Positions 13,039-25,936 of a stretch of DNA of 64,000 nucleotides are shown here, piece after piece. Position 1 is the stretch's first letter, and each line of letters starts with the position of its first letter. Both the position numbers and the translations under genes were made by a program. Below the pieces are notes generated by a model, which searched no databases, was not told the DNA's origin, and saw only the letters and a list, made by a program, of their open reading frames with translations. Origin of the DNA: Diphasiastrum complanatum (Eukaryota; Streptophyta; Lycopodiopsida; Lycopodiales; Lycopodiaceae). The stretch spans positions 18,717,222 to 18,781,221 of the forward strand of contig CM055092.1 of assembly GCA_029204225.1 (NCBI GenBank), in the 5' to 3' direction.

Positions 13039-14033
13039 CTATGCAACTCTATCTCCATCATCAATAAGCTTCAGGTTTTTAAACCATAATTTGTTGCCAG
13101 TAATGTGTCTCGTTGCTTCTGAGTCCACGTACCAATGCGTGTGATCAATGGAATGTTGCAATCCTAATGCTGTCGCAAATGTCCTGCCTTGGTCTTCGTT
13201 ATCGCTATCATTTTCTTTCTTGACAAGATTGGTCAACTGCTTCACTTTGCCCCTTATAGTGTCCACCTTCTTCTTGCGACAATCTCTTGCCCAATGTCTA
13301 GGCTTTTGACAATAGAAACAATTGCCTTTCTTCTTCTTGCCTGATGTGAATCCTTGATTGAGATCCTCCGCATTCAACTTTTTGGGTTGCTTCTTATATT
13401 TATGTTTCCCTTTGGCTAGCATTGCTTGCTCTTCTGATGATGGTAGTCGAGTTTTTACCACTTCACGCCTTTGTTCCTCCTGTAATATGATGCCATGAAG
13501 ATTCTCAAATGTTGGTAACCTCTCCCTCGAAGCAATGCCACTTGCAAACATTTGGAAACTTTCGGATAAGCCATTCATAGCTGTGTGAACTAGCTCAACA
13601 TCCCTTATTGGCTCTCCAATAGCTATCAACTAGTCTCCTAACTCCTTTATTCGTGTAAAATAGGACCTTACGCCCTCATTTTTCTCCATGCGAACACTTA
13701 TGAGTTTGGTGCTTAAAAACATCATTCGAGAGGGGTTCGCCGTCTGAAACTATGTCTTGAGTGCATCCTAAGCACCTCTTGTTGTTATAGCTTCACTAAT
13801 GTGAGCAATGACATGATCCTTCACTAACAAATTTATCAAGGATAAGGCGTTCTGTGCCCTTTTGTCAAATGCACGAATATCGACTGGAGTTGTTGGCCTT
13901 CCACCCTAGTGACGATGACCCACAGCTCCTTTTCCATGAAAATACTTCTCATTTTGAATTTCCAAATACTATAATTGGATACGCCATCCAATTTGCTAGC
14001 TTCTCCAAGCACAGATTCCCCTAATCCTGCCAT
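13039..14033 (-). pseudogene. Copia element 2 gag and protease
   Basis: Starts at ATG 14,033 (MAGLGESVLGEASKLDGVSN) with NYSIWKFKMRSIFMEKELW, is frameshifted between about 13,890 and 13,630, then is open again from 13,629 with IRDVELVHTAMNGLSE, GIASRERLPTFENL and the CCHC knuckle CFYCQKPRHWARDC near 13,300. The protease reads WYVDSEATRHITG near 13,100. The normal DSGA active site has become DSEA, so the catalytic loop glycine is replaced by glutamate. Sequence is clearly related to the gag of element 1. The solo LTR insertion follows at 12,908. Confidence 0.88.
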
Positions 14034-15237
14034 TTCGTCAATAATTGCTCCTATAGCGCCCCAATGACAAGCTTATAGAGCAATTTGAACTTTTAGAAGT
14101 CAATTTTAAAGTCAGACCAAAAAAGTTTTAGGCCCTCTTGCCGCTCAATTTGGCTTAGCGCACCAAATTCGGTGGAATTTTAAAAAAACGCTCCAATGCG
14201 GGATCTGCAGCTAATTTTCCTTTGAAATGGTGTGGTTTGCCGCTTGACGCACTTTCTCCCCGCGATATGACAATCACTCTGTCCGGAAGAAGTTGTACTT
14301 GTAGGGTACAATCCTTTTCCGCCCTTAATTTGGAGGATTTTTGCTTTTGGACGGCCTTTAATGGAGCTTTAGACCAAAAGTTATGGGCTCTTGAAGAAAA
14401 CACATTGTTTCTTCATTATGAAGTAAACCCCACCTTTCAAATGAGATTAACCTTCAGAGTCCCTTTCAACCTAAATTTTTTTAATGAAATTGAAGGCTTA
14501 TTTACCCTTCAATCCTATTTCAATCCACTTCATATGCCGTCCGATGGCTGATTAGCAAACCAATGGCCCACGATGGTCTCTCCACCACCACGGATCCTTA
14601 GCACTTCAGATCCAATGGAAAAGATTGATTCTAGGCGTTGAGGCAAACTCTCACGACTACTACAACCTTTGAGCCGCTAACTGCCCTCTCCAATTTGTTG
14701 CGCGCACGCGTTCCACGGCCTCTTTTTGCGACCTACCTGTTGGCTATGGTGGGGGAAAGATAGAAAAGCCACGGCCATTTACCACTCTCTTTTACTCCCC
14801 AGAGCACCCACAGCTGTAACTTTACAGCCCTCGATTATGTCTAGTATGGAGAGAAATCCACACCTTTGAGCTTCCAAACCCTAGACCAGGGTTTTTCCAG
14901 CATTAGTGATATTGGCTGACTGTTTACAACTCTCTGTTGGACCAATCCAACTGCACTTACGTCTCCTTACTACTTGGACTTTGCTCGAATTTACGGCTTC
15001 AAGATTGATGCACAATTGAATGCAAACAACTTGTTCTTCTCAGCAACCCTCTGCTTGCTCCAATCAACTTGAAAATTTGACAATTTTTAGTTTTACTCCC
15101 GGATCAAGCCAATAGCTTATATTGAAGCCTCAATCCTTCTGCACATGCAAACAATTTTCTTGCTTGACTAATGTAAACAATTCTTCGAATTTTTCCAAAA
15201 TTTGGCTCCTAGCTAACATCGAACTGCGCCACTTCTA
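14034..15237 (-). other. Long leader of copia element 2
   Basis: About 1.2 kb lie between the primer-binding site and gag. The open frame on the + strand at 14,222-14,551 has no domain and is probably chance. Parts match the leader of element 1. Confidence 0.55.
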
Positions 15238-15250
15238 GGCTCTGATACCA
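15238..15250 (-). other. Primer-binding site of copia element 2
   Basis: The minus strand reads TGGTATCAGAGCC, the standard plant initiator-Met tRNA primer site, immediately inside the LTR. Confidence 0.88.
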
Positions 15251-15593
15251 TGTCAAGAATCTTACTGGCAGTATAGTTAGCTAATTTGCAAGCAATCTAT
15301 CATCAATCAGATAAGCAGAAAAGAGAGATCACACCACAATCCAAGAGAACACTTTTGAACTGTATTAACAAAAGGGACTTAAGGGTACATATACACAGTC
15401 TATTTTTTGTGGGGTACCGCTGCATGGCAGTTTGGTCCCTGTTACGGGACGTGTGTCCCAACTTTACAATACGTGTGCCGTTAAGCTGGCACTCATGCAT
15501 ACTATTATATAAAGCAATAAAAAACTCAAAAACACTGCTAAAAACGAAAAGTCATGAAATTGTAAGAGTAACTCAAGCTTACTTATTCTAACA
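15251..15593 (-). repeat. 5' LTR of copia element 2
   Basis: On the + strand it runs from TGTCAAGAATC to TTATTCTAACA, so on the element strand it starts TGTTAGAATAAG and ends CTTGACA. The inverted TGT/ACA ends abut the primer site. It is 343 bp long. The 3' LTR was not found. Confidence 0.78.
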
Positions 15594-15635
15594 TCTTGTC
15601 CATATCTGATAGACATATTAAACTTTTGCATTAAT

Positions 15636-15816
15636 TTAGCCCATTGAGCTTTCTAACATCTAAACTAGCATCTATTTCGACCACAAATGGTTGATTTGGA
15701 TCAACAACTTTCAGTACTGGTGCTGTAGTGAAAGCTATTTTGAGAGTAACAAAACTCTCATGTTGCTCGAACTTCCAAACAACTTCCTTTCTCCTCTCCT
15801 TAAGAGGATTTCTCAT
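15636..15816 (-). pseudogene. Ty3-gypsy RNase H scrap
   Basis: The minus strand encodes SFVTLKIAFTTAPVLKVVD followed by PNQPFVVEIDAS, the start of the gypsy RNase H domain with its first catalytic Asp. It is only about 60 codons long. It sits next to a gypsy RT scrap on the opposite strand, so the two were rearranged. Confidence 0.8.
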
Positions 15817-15843
15817 AGGAATTGGTATATGAGCATTAAGAAC

Positions 15844-15966
15844 TCGTCATGATCATTATGAGTTTAATGTGATATCGTTTGGACTCACCAACGCTCCAAC
15901 TACTTATATGACCTCGATGAACAATGTTCTTCGGCCATATTTAGGCAAGTTTGTTGAAGAAGGTGC
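15844..15966 (+). pseudogene. Ty3-gypsy RT scrap
   Basis: The + strand reads [19 protein letters not shown] and then [12 protein letters not shown], the conserved gypsy RT segment upstream of the catalytic YxDD. The catalytic motif itself is absent. Confidence 0.85.
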
Positions 15967-16478
15967 ACTAGTTTCTATAGATGTAGGGTACTTCTTCCTT
16001 CACGAGTCTCTAGTTTCTATAGATTATGTTGAAGTGATAAATTTGATTGTTACTTGATCACTTAGAGTCTCGATTTTGGAGGTTGACCCTATGATGGACC
16101 TTGAACCCTCATTGTGATCCCTGAAGGTGGACTTTGGGTTGATAGATGGATCATGGTGAAATGGAAAACTAGATTCGAGACTCACTCAATCACCTGGACC
16201 TCAGACATAGCAAATAACCAAAGTTTGATTAAGGCAAGAGTCATCGCTTGTGCTCTTGTATCTACTGCCCTCTCTCACATTTGATCAATTGTTAGACCAG
16301 TGAGCTCAACGGATAACCTTACACTAAACCCCAAATTTTGCCTTGGAGACTGGAGGAGTAGACACTCGGTTTGGGGAATGTGGTTGGAATGGAAAACTAG
16401 ATCTTGACTCACTTGGTCACCTCGATTGTGGAGTCCTCCAATACAAGGTAACTTTTGCCCACGAGAGATTGCCATGCC
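15967..16478. other. Upstream flank of SEC8 with a short duplicated block
   Basis: No gene is visible. A block around AATGGAAAACTAGAT followed by GACTCACT recurs at about 16,157 and 16,389, a diverged direct repeat near 230 bp apart. Confidence 0.5.
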
Positions 16479-16591
16479 AAATATAAAGGCCCCCCCCCCC
16501 CCCCCCCCTCCCCTTTCCCTCCTCCCTCCTCCCTTTCTTTCAATCGCGTATATATTTATTTATTTTTGCCAGAAGGAAGGTACGTGCAAAA
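16479..16591 (+). promoter_or_regulatory. Putative SEC8 core promoter and 5' UTR
   Basis: AAATATAAAGG (16,478-16,488) is a good TATA box about 105 bp before the ATG. It is followed by a 19-base C run (16,490-16,508) and a pyrimidine-rich CT stretch typical of plant 5' leaders. A second AT-rich candidate, GTATATATTTATTT, is at about 16,547. The start site is inferred, not shown. Confidence 0.45.
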
Positions 16592-16639
16592 ATGGCTCGA
16601 AGCAAACGCTCGAGCAGCAGCGAGATGGAGATGAAGAAG
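16592..16639 (+). CDS. SEC8: SEC8 exon 1 (predicted start)
   Basis: ATG in AAAAATGGCTC opens a 16-codon exon MARSKRSSSSEMEMKK ending at a GTACGT donor. It ends in phase 0, matching exon 2. It is basic and serine-rich and does not resemble the usual angiosperm SEC8 N-terminus (GLPVP...YLREEL), so it is the least certain exon. A possible in-frame 21-nt exon (16,992-17,012, MVQESIQ before GTACGT) could lie between exons 1 and 2. Confidence 0.55.
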
Positions 16640-19600
16640 GTACGTCTCCTCTCCCTTTCTTTTTCTCTGTTTTTCCCCCGTTTTACCATTGCTTGGATCG
16701 TTCTTTCTTAGGGCATTTTTTGGAAACCGATTTCGTATTAAAAACATCTGTAAATACAGCTTGTTTCTGACATATAAGATTCATAAATCTGTACCGGTTC
16801 GGACCTGATCAGAATCTGTGATTGACCCAGGATATCAGTAAATCATGCTTAGGCTGGCCGATTGACAAGGAACTCGTCTAGATGCATTCATTTCTTCTAT
16901 TCCCGGATGTTCAGTTGTTCTGTTTGATTGAATATTGTTCTATGCATGTTACGAGTACTTTTCTTGATTTTTCATAGCTAGTACATACGAGATGGTGCAA
17001 GAATCTATACAGGTACGTAAATTGAGTAATAGTTTGCTGAATTTTGTTTTTCATCGTTCGGGTACAGCTATCAATGGTCAGGACTTAAAACCAATTTTCA
17101 GCGGTGCTTGGATTTTGGTTTCCCATTCGGTTTATGTGGAGGGCTGGTAAGGAAGCTGCATATCAACGTCTGCTCCTGCTGATGAATGTAATCTTTTGAA
17201 ATGGACTTTTATGGTTGAATTCTCATCAGTCTTCTTTGGCTGACAATTGAACCAATCACAGTTTTGAAGCTGTAAGGGATGGTGGCGTATAGCCCTTGAG
17301 ACTAAATGGATGGACAGGCAAATCATACAACAGTGAGGAGGCAAAGTAGCATGCAATAAAATGACAACTGAATCCACTGCTCCCGTTGATTGGGAGGTAC
17401 ATTCCTTTGAAGCATTTTGTATTGTCGGATTTGAATCGTACTTTGGGTTTTGAATCTGATAATGGCAAAATAAATCGGGAATGAGCTAAAGCCCACTCGG
17501 ATCGTTCTGTTAACCTACCGAGGTCTCAAGGAGGGCATTGTAGGATGTAGCCTCTAGCCTAGGGACTCACTAGTAGATTGATTGTAGCATGTAGGAGCTT
17601 GGAGTACTGTAGATTAAAGCTACTAGCATATGATAGACGGACTCTAGTGTACATTGATATTATGCAATGTCATTTACAGACTGATGGCCATTTTACGTTG
17701 GAAGTTGAATCTTCTATATCTTGTCACACGAGTCATTATTGACTAGTTACAAAATGCACGGTATACCATAGAAACGAGATAGTTGAAAGTGTTTGAAGTA
17801 CAACTTGCTTAGCTGAAAAGAAGTAGCGAGACAACAATGTGCAACAAAAATTGCAAAGCCAACATGAAACAAATAAATGGAACAATGCAAGTAGTTGAAA
17901 GTAGCTCAACAAAATGTGTGGAGGTTGGCATAGATTAGCCTAATCTATGGTCGATCATTGAAACATGTCAAACCAGTTTAGAACAAGTAGCTGTCACATT
18001 ATCAATATCTGAGAGAATTTTGCAAAACCTCTCCCCTTCTCTCATTTTGCACATCCCAAATTGCCTGATCAGGCTCATTTTTTGAGGCGAATTGAATAAG
18101 TAAAACTTAAATGTTCCTTAAATATGGACTATGCTTGAAAGCTTAAAGTTTGGTTATTGCCTTATTCAAGTGAGCCTTTGATTGATTCTCTAAAGGAATG
18201 TTGTTTCTGATGTCTATTTATTGAGCATCAAGTTTGCTCCTTTAACTAGAACCCTTATTTATAACCTTCACGCTTTATGCATGACAAATGAATTTGTAGG
18301 TTGTTTATTGAGTGGGACTTGCTTTTCTTGGCAATCCTTGATCTCTTTGTTTTCTTCTTGAGTCGAGTAAAGGCTTGAACTCCTTTTCCACCGGCCTCAT
18401 ATTCTTTAGTTCCAATTCTACGATGCCATTTATCTAGGCAGTTTTATGTTATCGATCATGTTATGTATGCGACACTAGCTACACCTTGCATGTGTAGGCA
18501 ATTACGTCAGAGCTTGATGACATTGATGATGGATGGAAGCAAGCAAAGTTCGACTCACTTCCGCATGTGGTCCAAATTTTAACTTCTCTTGATCCTGAGC
18601 ATGGCATTGAAGTCTTGAAGGAACAACGAGATGTCATAGAAGAGCGTGTGGATGATGTTGTTCGAGGGTATCACAAAGGATTCAACAAGGCTATTCATAA
18701 CTATTCTCAGGTACATAGTCTTCGTCTCTAGTAAATCTTATGCTTTTAGTGTTGTTTTTTGTACGTGTGCATATATGGATGTGCAAATTTTATTTGTTAT
18801 GCCTACATAGACTTAAATGCTATTGGCTCATTGTGTGAGATGAATGACATTCTTATTCTTTTTATCCTACACAACCTATACAACACGGAGCAACAAAAAT
18901 TCATTACATGATGTGGATGTTGAAATGAAAATCATTCTAAACATATTCTAATCCATGTTGTTGTGTTTTTAAGTCGTCGTTTTTGAAATTGAAACTACTT
19001 TTGGCTGATGATTTTTGGACCATATGGTCCATGCTACTATTGAGCAATGGCCACATAATGAGTTGGCCCATATTTTTTATTATGTAAAAGTTTTTGGGTT
19101 GCATCTATTATGCTAGACCCAAGATCACATAACACGTTACAAAACAAGACTACCATTAATGACACAATGCCATTAGTGGTAGTCTTGTTTTGTTTATCTT
19201 TGGGTATTGAATAATGATGTGTGGATTGTATCCATGCTCGACTTACTAAAACATACAATGAAGCAGATATCCCTTTGAGACATTGAGACCATAGAAAATG
19301 TTTGCTATTGATGAAACCAACATCCTCTAGAGTGAAAGATGACTTTTAAGATCTTTATGCTTATGGTTGCTGGAACGTACGCTTCAGATCCAATTAACAA
19401 TGGGATATCATGGCACTCTACCTTCAAAAAGTGAAAGGGGTAAGGTTTGTAGCAATTGTGCATTGACCATCTGATGTGCACAAAGTTTATATGAAAACTT
19501 CTCAAGAAATTATTGCAAGATAGTCAAATATTGCAAATATGAAAGATGCTATTGTTTTGTCATATTAATCTTTCTGTTAGGCCACGTCCAATTTTTGATT

Positions 19601-22600
19601 GAATTAATCATTTTCTTCTAATGCTCTTCTATGATAGGAAAAGACAAGATAATGTTTGGAAGCATTTTTGTGTTCACCTAAAAATCAACTGATTGCTTTT
19701 GCATTTCTATATACATAAATGTATACTTTCTAGTTTTAACAATCCTAGTAGGGTCACAAATTGCTAATGACAAGTATTTTTCTTTGTTGAGCAATTGAAA
19801 TTTGATTATAAAACATGGACTTTTTCAAGATTCTAAATTTCACTTTCTTCTCTGACAAAGTTCTATAGGATTTTTGCTAAATTGGTTAGCCGTGCACTGT
19901 TATTCTTGTATCATGTCAGATTTTACGCCTATTTGGTGAGTCCACTTCAAGTTTGAGTGGATTGAAAGGAAATCTTGCTGATTCTAAGAAGTTGCTTGGC
20001 ACACGTCATAAACAACTCCAACAACTATGGTATCGCTCCGTAACTCTCCGCCATGTCATCTCATTACTTGATCAAATCGACAATGTTGCCAAGGTGAGTA
20101 CAAAAATCATTCATGTGTTATGACAATTGATATCTTTATGAGAATATTGTCGAATGTTTTTGTTGATAAATAGGCTGAATGAGGACATGGATAGGTTTAT
20201 AGAGCTATATGAATGGAAGACATCAAGGTGGAAGGAAAAGCACTCCATAAGTTCAAAATCTGCATTAATTCCAAAAAGGAATAACTAGAAGCTTAATAGA
20301 GGTTAGGGCTTTGCTTAGTCACTAACCCTACTAGTCTACCAGTCTAGAGAGAGAAAGAAGAGGTGCACAGTTAATCGTTGCCATTTTAACTCTCTCCCTC
20401 CATGATTAATGTCCACAGCATTACTCTATTACACATGGAACAAACCTCCATGCTAGCATATATACTTTAGGTTTCATACGTCGTTTCGAAACGCGTTTGA
20501 AACGATTGGTTCGGGTTCGAAACGGGATTTTTTTTTTAGGGTTTTTTTTTGTTTTGAATGTGTTTTTGAGGGTTTACACATGTCATAGACAGTCTAGTAA
20601 CAAGTAGATACATCCAATTTCATGAGAATGCTCTAGAGAATGCAATTCAAGAGGAGAAGCTGTAGTATCAGGATTCAGTATGTGGTCACTGCCAATTGGT
20701 CACGACTCAGTGCTCACTTGACACTTTCCTCAGTCAATTGTTGATATTGTCACCATTCATCATACATATTACAGTCTCATTTTTCAAACATCCAGGAACT
20801 TCCAAAAATTGTAAAGTTTAAACAATAAAGTTACAAACTAATAACTATTATCTATAGAAGTTAGAACTTTCAACTTTCAACTTTCAACTTTCAACTTACT
20901 ACTTACTACTTAGTACTTAAAAGTTACTAGTTAGTACTTACAAGTTTGAAGTTACAAGTTACAACTTACAAATCACAAATTACAATGCACTGACCAGTGA
21001 CCACTAACTTGGAAGTAACTTCAAGTTGGCAGTGGGCACTAAGTTCTAACTTCTAAGTAGTAAGTAGTAAGTTCTAACTAGTATTAAGTAATAAGTAACT
21101 ACTAACAATTTTGAATTTACAAATCAGACTTCAGTGAATCACAAATTACATTTCAAGAGCCAAAAGTTTAAACTTTAAAGTTTAAAGTAAATTGTAAAAG
21201 CAATGATGCTATCAATAATCATGCTGCATAAATACCAAGAGTGTCAAGCGTGGCCTCGGCCCTCAAGGCTCAAGCCTGAGGCCCCATGAGTCTGAAGTCA
21301 ACTGTCATATGTAAACAGTAATATGTATAACTACTATGCTAGAGCCCTTAGCCTAGAGTATGCCACTAATAACTATCATCTATGATCTATGCTGAGCAAT
21401 GAGTGCCCCCCCCCTGCCCATCCAGGTTGTAGCCTCTAGCTGCCCGCCTCGGACGCTGTCGTCGTGGAGTTACTGGCATGTCCTCAGGCTCAATGTCATC
21501 CTCCCCATCATCAGAGTCACCCTCATCCTCCTCATCCAATCCCTCACCCTCAGTGGTGGATTCCTCATCTGAGTCAGACCTAGAGGGACTCTCAGAGGTG
21601 TCTGAGACTGCCGCATGGCTCGGGCCCTCTCCTGCGCTCCTGGTCCTGCGTGCTGCAGCTCGAGTGGTAGGCCTTGCGCAATGAACACAAGGAAATTGGA
21701 ATCAGGACTTAGGCTCGACTCTCGAGTCTCGACATGTCATATTACTTTTAAGTTTTAACTTACAATCTACAAATTACAAATTAGTAATTACAATTTACAA
21801 TCTAGTAATCTACTATCTAGTAGTTCTACAAAATTTCAAAGTACTAAAAGCCTACTAATGTAACGCAGTGAATCGGGGAATTGGGCATCGAAATCAACCT
21901 GCAGCTGCTAAGGCCTCCCGATGGAGTAGAGCATAGACATCCTCCTCCTCTTGTGATCTTGGTGGCAAGTCCGAAACCTTTGCCACATCGATCTCATTGG
22001 GATTAACCTACGAAAATTGAAATTGATCAAAGATTTTGATTCTCAATAGTAAGTATTGGTAAACGATTTAAAAAAAATAGCAAATTTGAAATGTAAATGT
22101 TGAAAGTTGAAACTTGAAGCCTGAAGGTTCTAACTTCTTAGTGTAGAGTCTAGACTTTACTATCTAGACAAATCATGATTCATGGTACATACTAGACTCT
22201 ATAGAATTCAGATTAATGATTTAATCATGAATCATGATTTATTACCTGTATGGGCTCCCCAGTCTCTCTCAGCTTCTTCACAAGCCGTAGGTTGGCATGC
22301 ACATACACCAACCTCTCCAGCTGCGCAGTAGAAAGTCTGTTCCTCCTCTTCGTATGAATCAGAGAGAACACACTCCAATTTCTATCACATGCAACTGCTG
22401 CGCAATCTTGTGAGAGGACGCGGATGGCAAGTTTCTGCAACTTGGGAACATCATTCCCATACTTCATCCACCATGAAACAGGCGCAATTGCCCTTCCCTC
22501 AGCATGGCAGCTGCACGACCGAAATCGAGGCGCTCGGTCCTGAACATTCAACATTCATCACCATTAAAATTTTAAAATATATTAGTAAATACTAAATGCT

Positions 22601-25600
22601 TACAAATTACTACTATTAAGTTTTAACTAGCAGCTAGCTTAAGCCTTAGACTTCAAAGTTCATACATATTACATATACATACTACATAGATGAATGCATA
22701 TATGATATTACATACCTGGGTCCTGAATACATATTACAATTCACTAATTACATAGTACATAGTACATACCTGAATAAATTCAAGTCATCCATGAGTGCAT
22801 CCTGATCCCTGGGATCAGGATAGATAGAGGCGACGTAGGAATGCCATCCTTGCCTGAGCTCTCAATCATGGAATTGATCCTCCGTCCTCCATAGTGGATG
22901 AAGCAAGCAAGCCACGACATGCACAGGTTGATGGAACCACTGCCATCTGCCTAGAAATAGGCCCCTTACTTCTTCCAGCCTGCAAACAATCAGGAGTCAG
23001 AACTCAGGAGTGAAGTTTGAGGCTTGAGCATTCAAGTCTCAAGAGTCAAGACTCAAGAACTATTAAGTTTTAACTAAATTCTAATCATGGATGTCAATGA
23101 ACAATGAACATTGAAGATTCAAGAATCAACTTTGAAACTTTGAACGTAGTTACTAGACTCTAGTAATATACCTGTAAGGAGCCATGGTGGTGCAACTCTG
23201 AAGCTGCTCTCCCAGCTTATCCATAAACTCATAAAGAAGGCCTAAGGTGGAACCCTCTCTATCAGTAAGGCGAAGCACGCTATAGATAGGCTGCATGGAT
23301 ATGACAATGGAGCATGCATCATCCGAAAATAAAGTCCCCATCACGATCGCCTCAAATCTCCTGGCCTTGGCCTCTCGTGATCGGCCCCACTCTGCCCAAT
23401 GGGGTAAAACCACTGTCATCCTCAGGCTTCCATGCACTTTTACGAGCTGCTCCAAAACAATGAGCATATAGGCAAACCTAGGATGAAAATCATGAAATAA
23501 GATTTGTAATTGGTCATAGCCTATAGGCAACAAGCAGGCTATACTATATAGCAAAATTCAAATTCTATGAGCACTGAAACTTGAAGCTAAAACAAAATTG
23601 CAATTTTCAAATCAAAAAATTGGAAACAGGTTGTCAGGTTGGAAGTTGGAACTTGGTTACCTAGTGTGGGTAGGCCTCAAGAGATCCAAGGTGGAATAGG
23701 ACCTGAAGATGCTCAAGACCCTCTGTCTCTTGGTGACAAATCTCACCAAGAATCGTGCCATGTCTACATCCTCCTTAACCCAGGGTAATCTCCCAATGTG
23801 TTCAACTCGGAGGTCAAGACAATGTGCAGCACATGGACTCGAGAAAATCCAAGGGTACTTCTCATTCACCATCTTCCCCATGGCAACACAATTGGACGCG
23901 TTGTCCGTGACAACCTGCATTGGAATTCCGACAAAGGTCGAATCATAACTCATGAACAATGAACATTCACCATTGAGCATTCCGGAAGCAAATGCAAATG
24001 CAAATTGCAACGTTCAAAACAATAATCACAATCACAAAATGTAAGTTGTCACTTGTAACTTACTAAGTTCTAACTTCAAAGCTGAGAGCTTTTAAAGTTG
24101 AAACTTGAAAGTGGCAAGTGGCAAGTGCATACCCGGACAGCATTCGCTTTTCCGACCTCCTCAACGGCCTGTGAGATGTATTCAAACAATCTCCTGCCAT
24201 CCAATGCCATGCCTGGCTCCGACGTATCAATGGATCTCAAAAACATGGTGCCCATGCAAGAAGACACCAATATATTCACAAGATGGCGCCTCCTTGCATC
24301 GGTCCAACCATCTGATATTATAGTGCATCCAAACCTAAAACATTCAACAACACTTTCAAGTTTCAACTAACTAAGTTGCAACTTGCAATTTGCAAATTTG
24401 GAGATTGAAATTTCAAAGTTAGAAACTTCAAACTTGAAAGTACTAATTTCTAAAGTAGTAAGTGGCAAGTGCAAAGGTTTTGAAGATGTAAGGTAACAGG
24501 TTACAGGTATACCTCGCCCATGACTTCCTAATGGGCTGTAGGTTTGCATCCACGGACTGCCGCTCAGCATGTAGCTCTCTCGTCCTCAGCTGCTCCATGG
24601 TCGGGCCCTCCCACTCAACACCGATACGATATACTGCTCACATCATATCCCTCCATGCAGGGGTCTGTGCCACTTGAAAAGGGAGGTCACACAAGTAAAA
24701 GCACCTCCTAACAGCAATAGTAGCTGCATCCCTGTGAGACTGCTGGAAGGCTGTCACAAAAACATCCCTGCCTCTCACATGTCCTCGACCCCGTCCCCTA
24801 ACAGTGCTACCAATAGCACTACTGCCGGCCCCACCAACTGGCACTACAGGAGTCTCTCTAGAAGAAGAAGGTGGAATGGATGCTGCAGCGGAGCTAGTGC
24901 CGACTACATGTGCCGGCTGCCATGGGGAATCTCGGCGCTCTGCCGCACCTGTAACAATAACATTGGTGTTACAACTTACTACTAACTAGTTACGCAGCAG
25001 GCTTTAGGTAATAAATTATAGTCACTGGTCAGTGAGAGAGCTCAAGGAACAGTCACTAATTACTCAATACTCATTAGTAAATTGTAATCAAAGTTTAAAG
25101 TTATAGAATAAACTTTTAAGTTTTAGCTTTAGATCAAATTTCAAATTTTCAATCAATGTCATTGATCAAACAAGATTCAGGAATCACCTGTGCCTGAAGT
25201 AGTGGCAGGAGAGTCGTCCCCGATCCCGGCAATCCTCAGTGACTCTGGGGCCTGAGTGCAAACGACAATCTCATATCCTCGAAGACGTAAAAGATGTGCC
25301 CTGATTCGAACGGGGCCACCTCCATAAGTGTTCCCGCAATACTTGCAAGTCCACTTCTTCGTGCCTGATGTGCCATAAGCTGAATTAAGGGTGACGTGAT
25401 CCCATAAGGGATCCCGCTGTCTGGGCATTGCTAATAGCTATCTAGTGTCAACAAAACAATAACTGTATTAAATTCAGACTTCAAATTAAAAACTAATCCT
25501 AAATTCTAATTTCAAAACGGTAAACCTATGCTCTAAGTTCTAACCTCAAATCTATCCTCAATCTATCCCTATCCTCTCTCTCTCTAGACTCTCTCTCTCT

Positions 25601-25861
25601 CCCAATCTCACACACACACACACGTCACGACAATCTCAAGACACACACACACACACCACACAGTGCACACACACAAACACACAAACAAAAACACAGTTAA
25701 AAGTTTAACACACCACCACACACACAAACACACCACCACACTCAAAGTTGAAAGTTCACACACATGTCACACACACACACACTCCCTCTACTTCACAAAC
25801 ACACAAACACTCCCTCTCTTTCACACACACAAACACACAAACACTCCCTCTCTTTCACACA

Positions 25862-25936
<75 letters not shown>

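Noticed and set aside
20170-20470. Possible LTR left of hAT copy 1
   Set aside because: A few AT-rich and repeat-like words are present, but no termini, primer site or coding neighbour support it.
25600-25860. Regularly spaced CACACA tracts resembling an array
   Set aside because: They are simple-sequence AC/TC repeats without constant repeat units or unique spacers, in a plant genome; not a CRISPR array.
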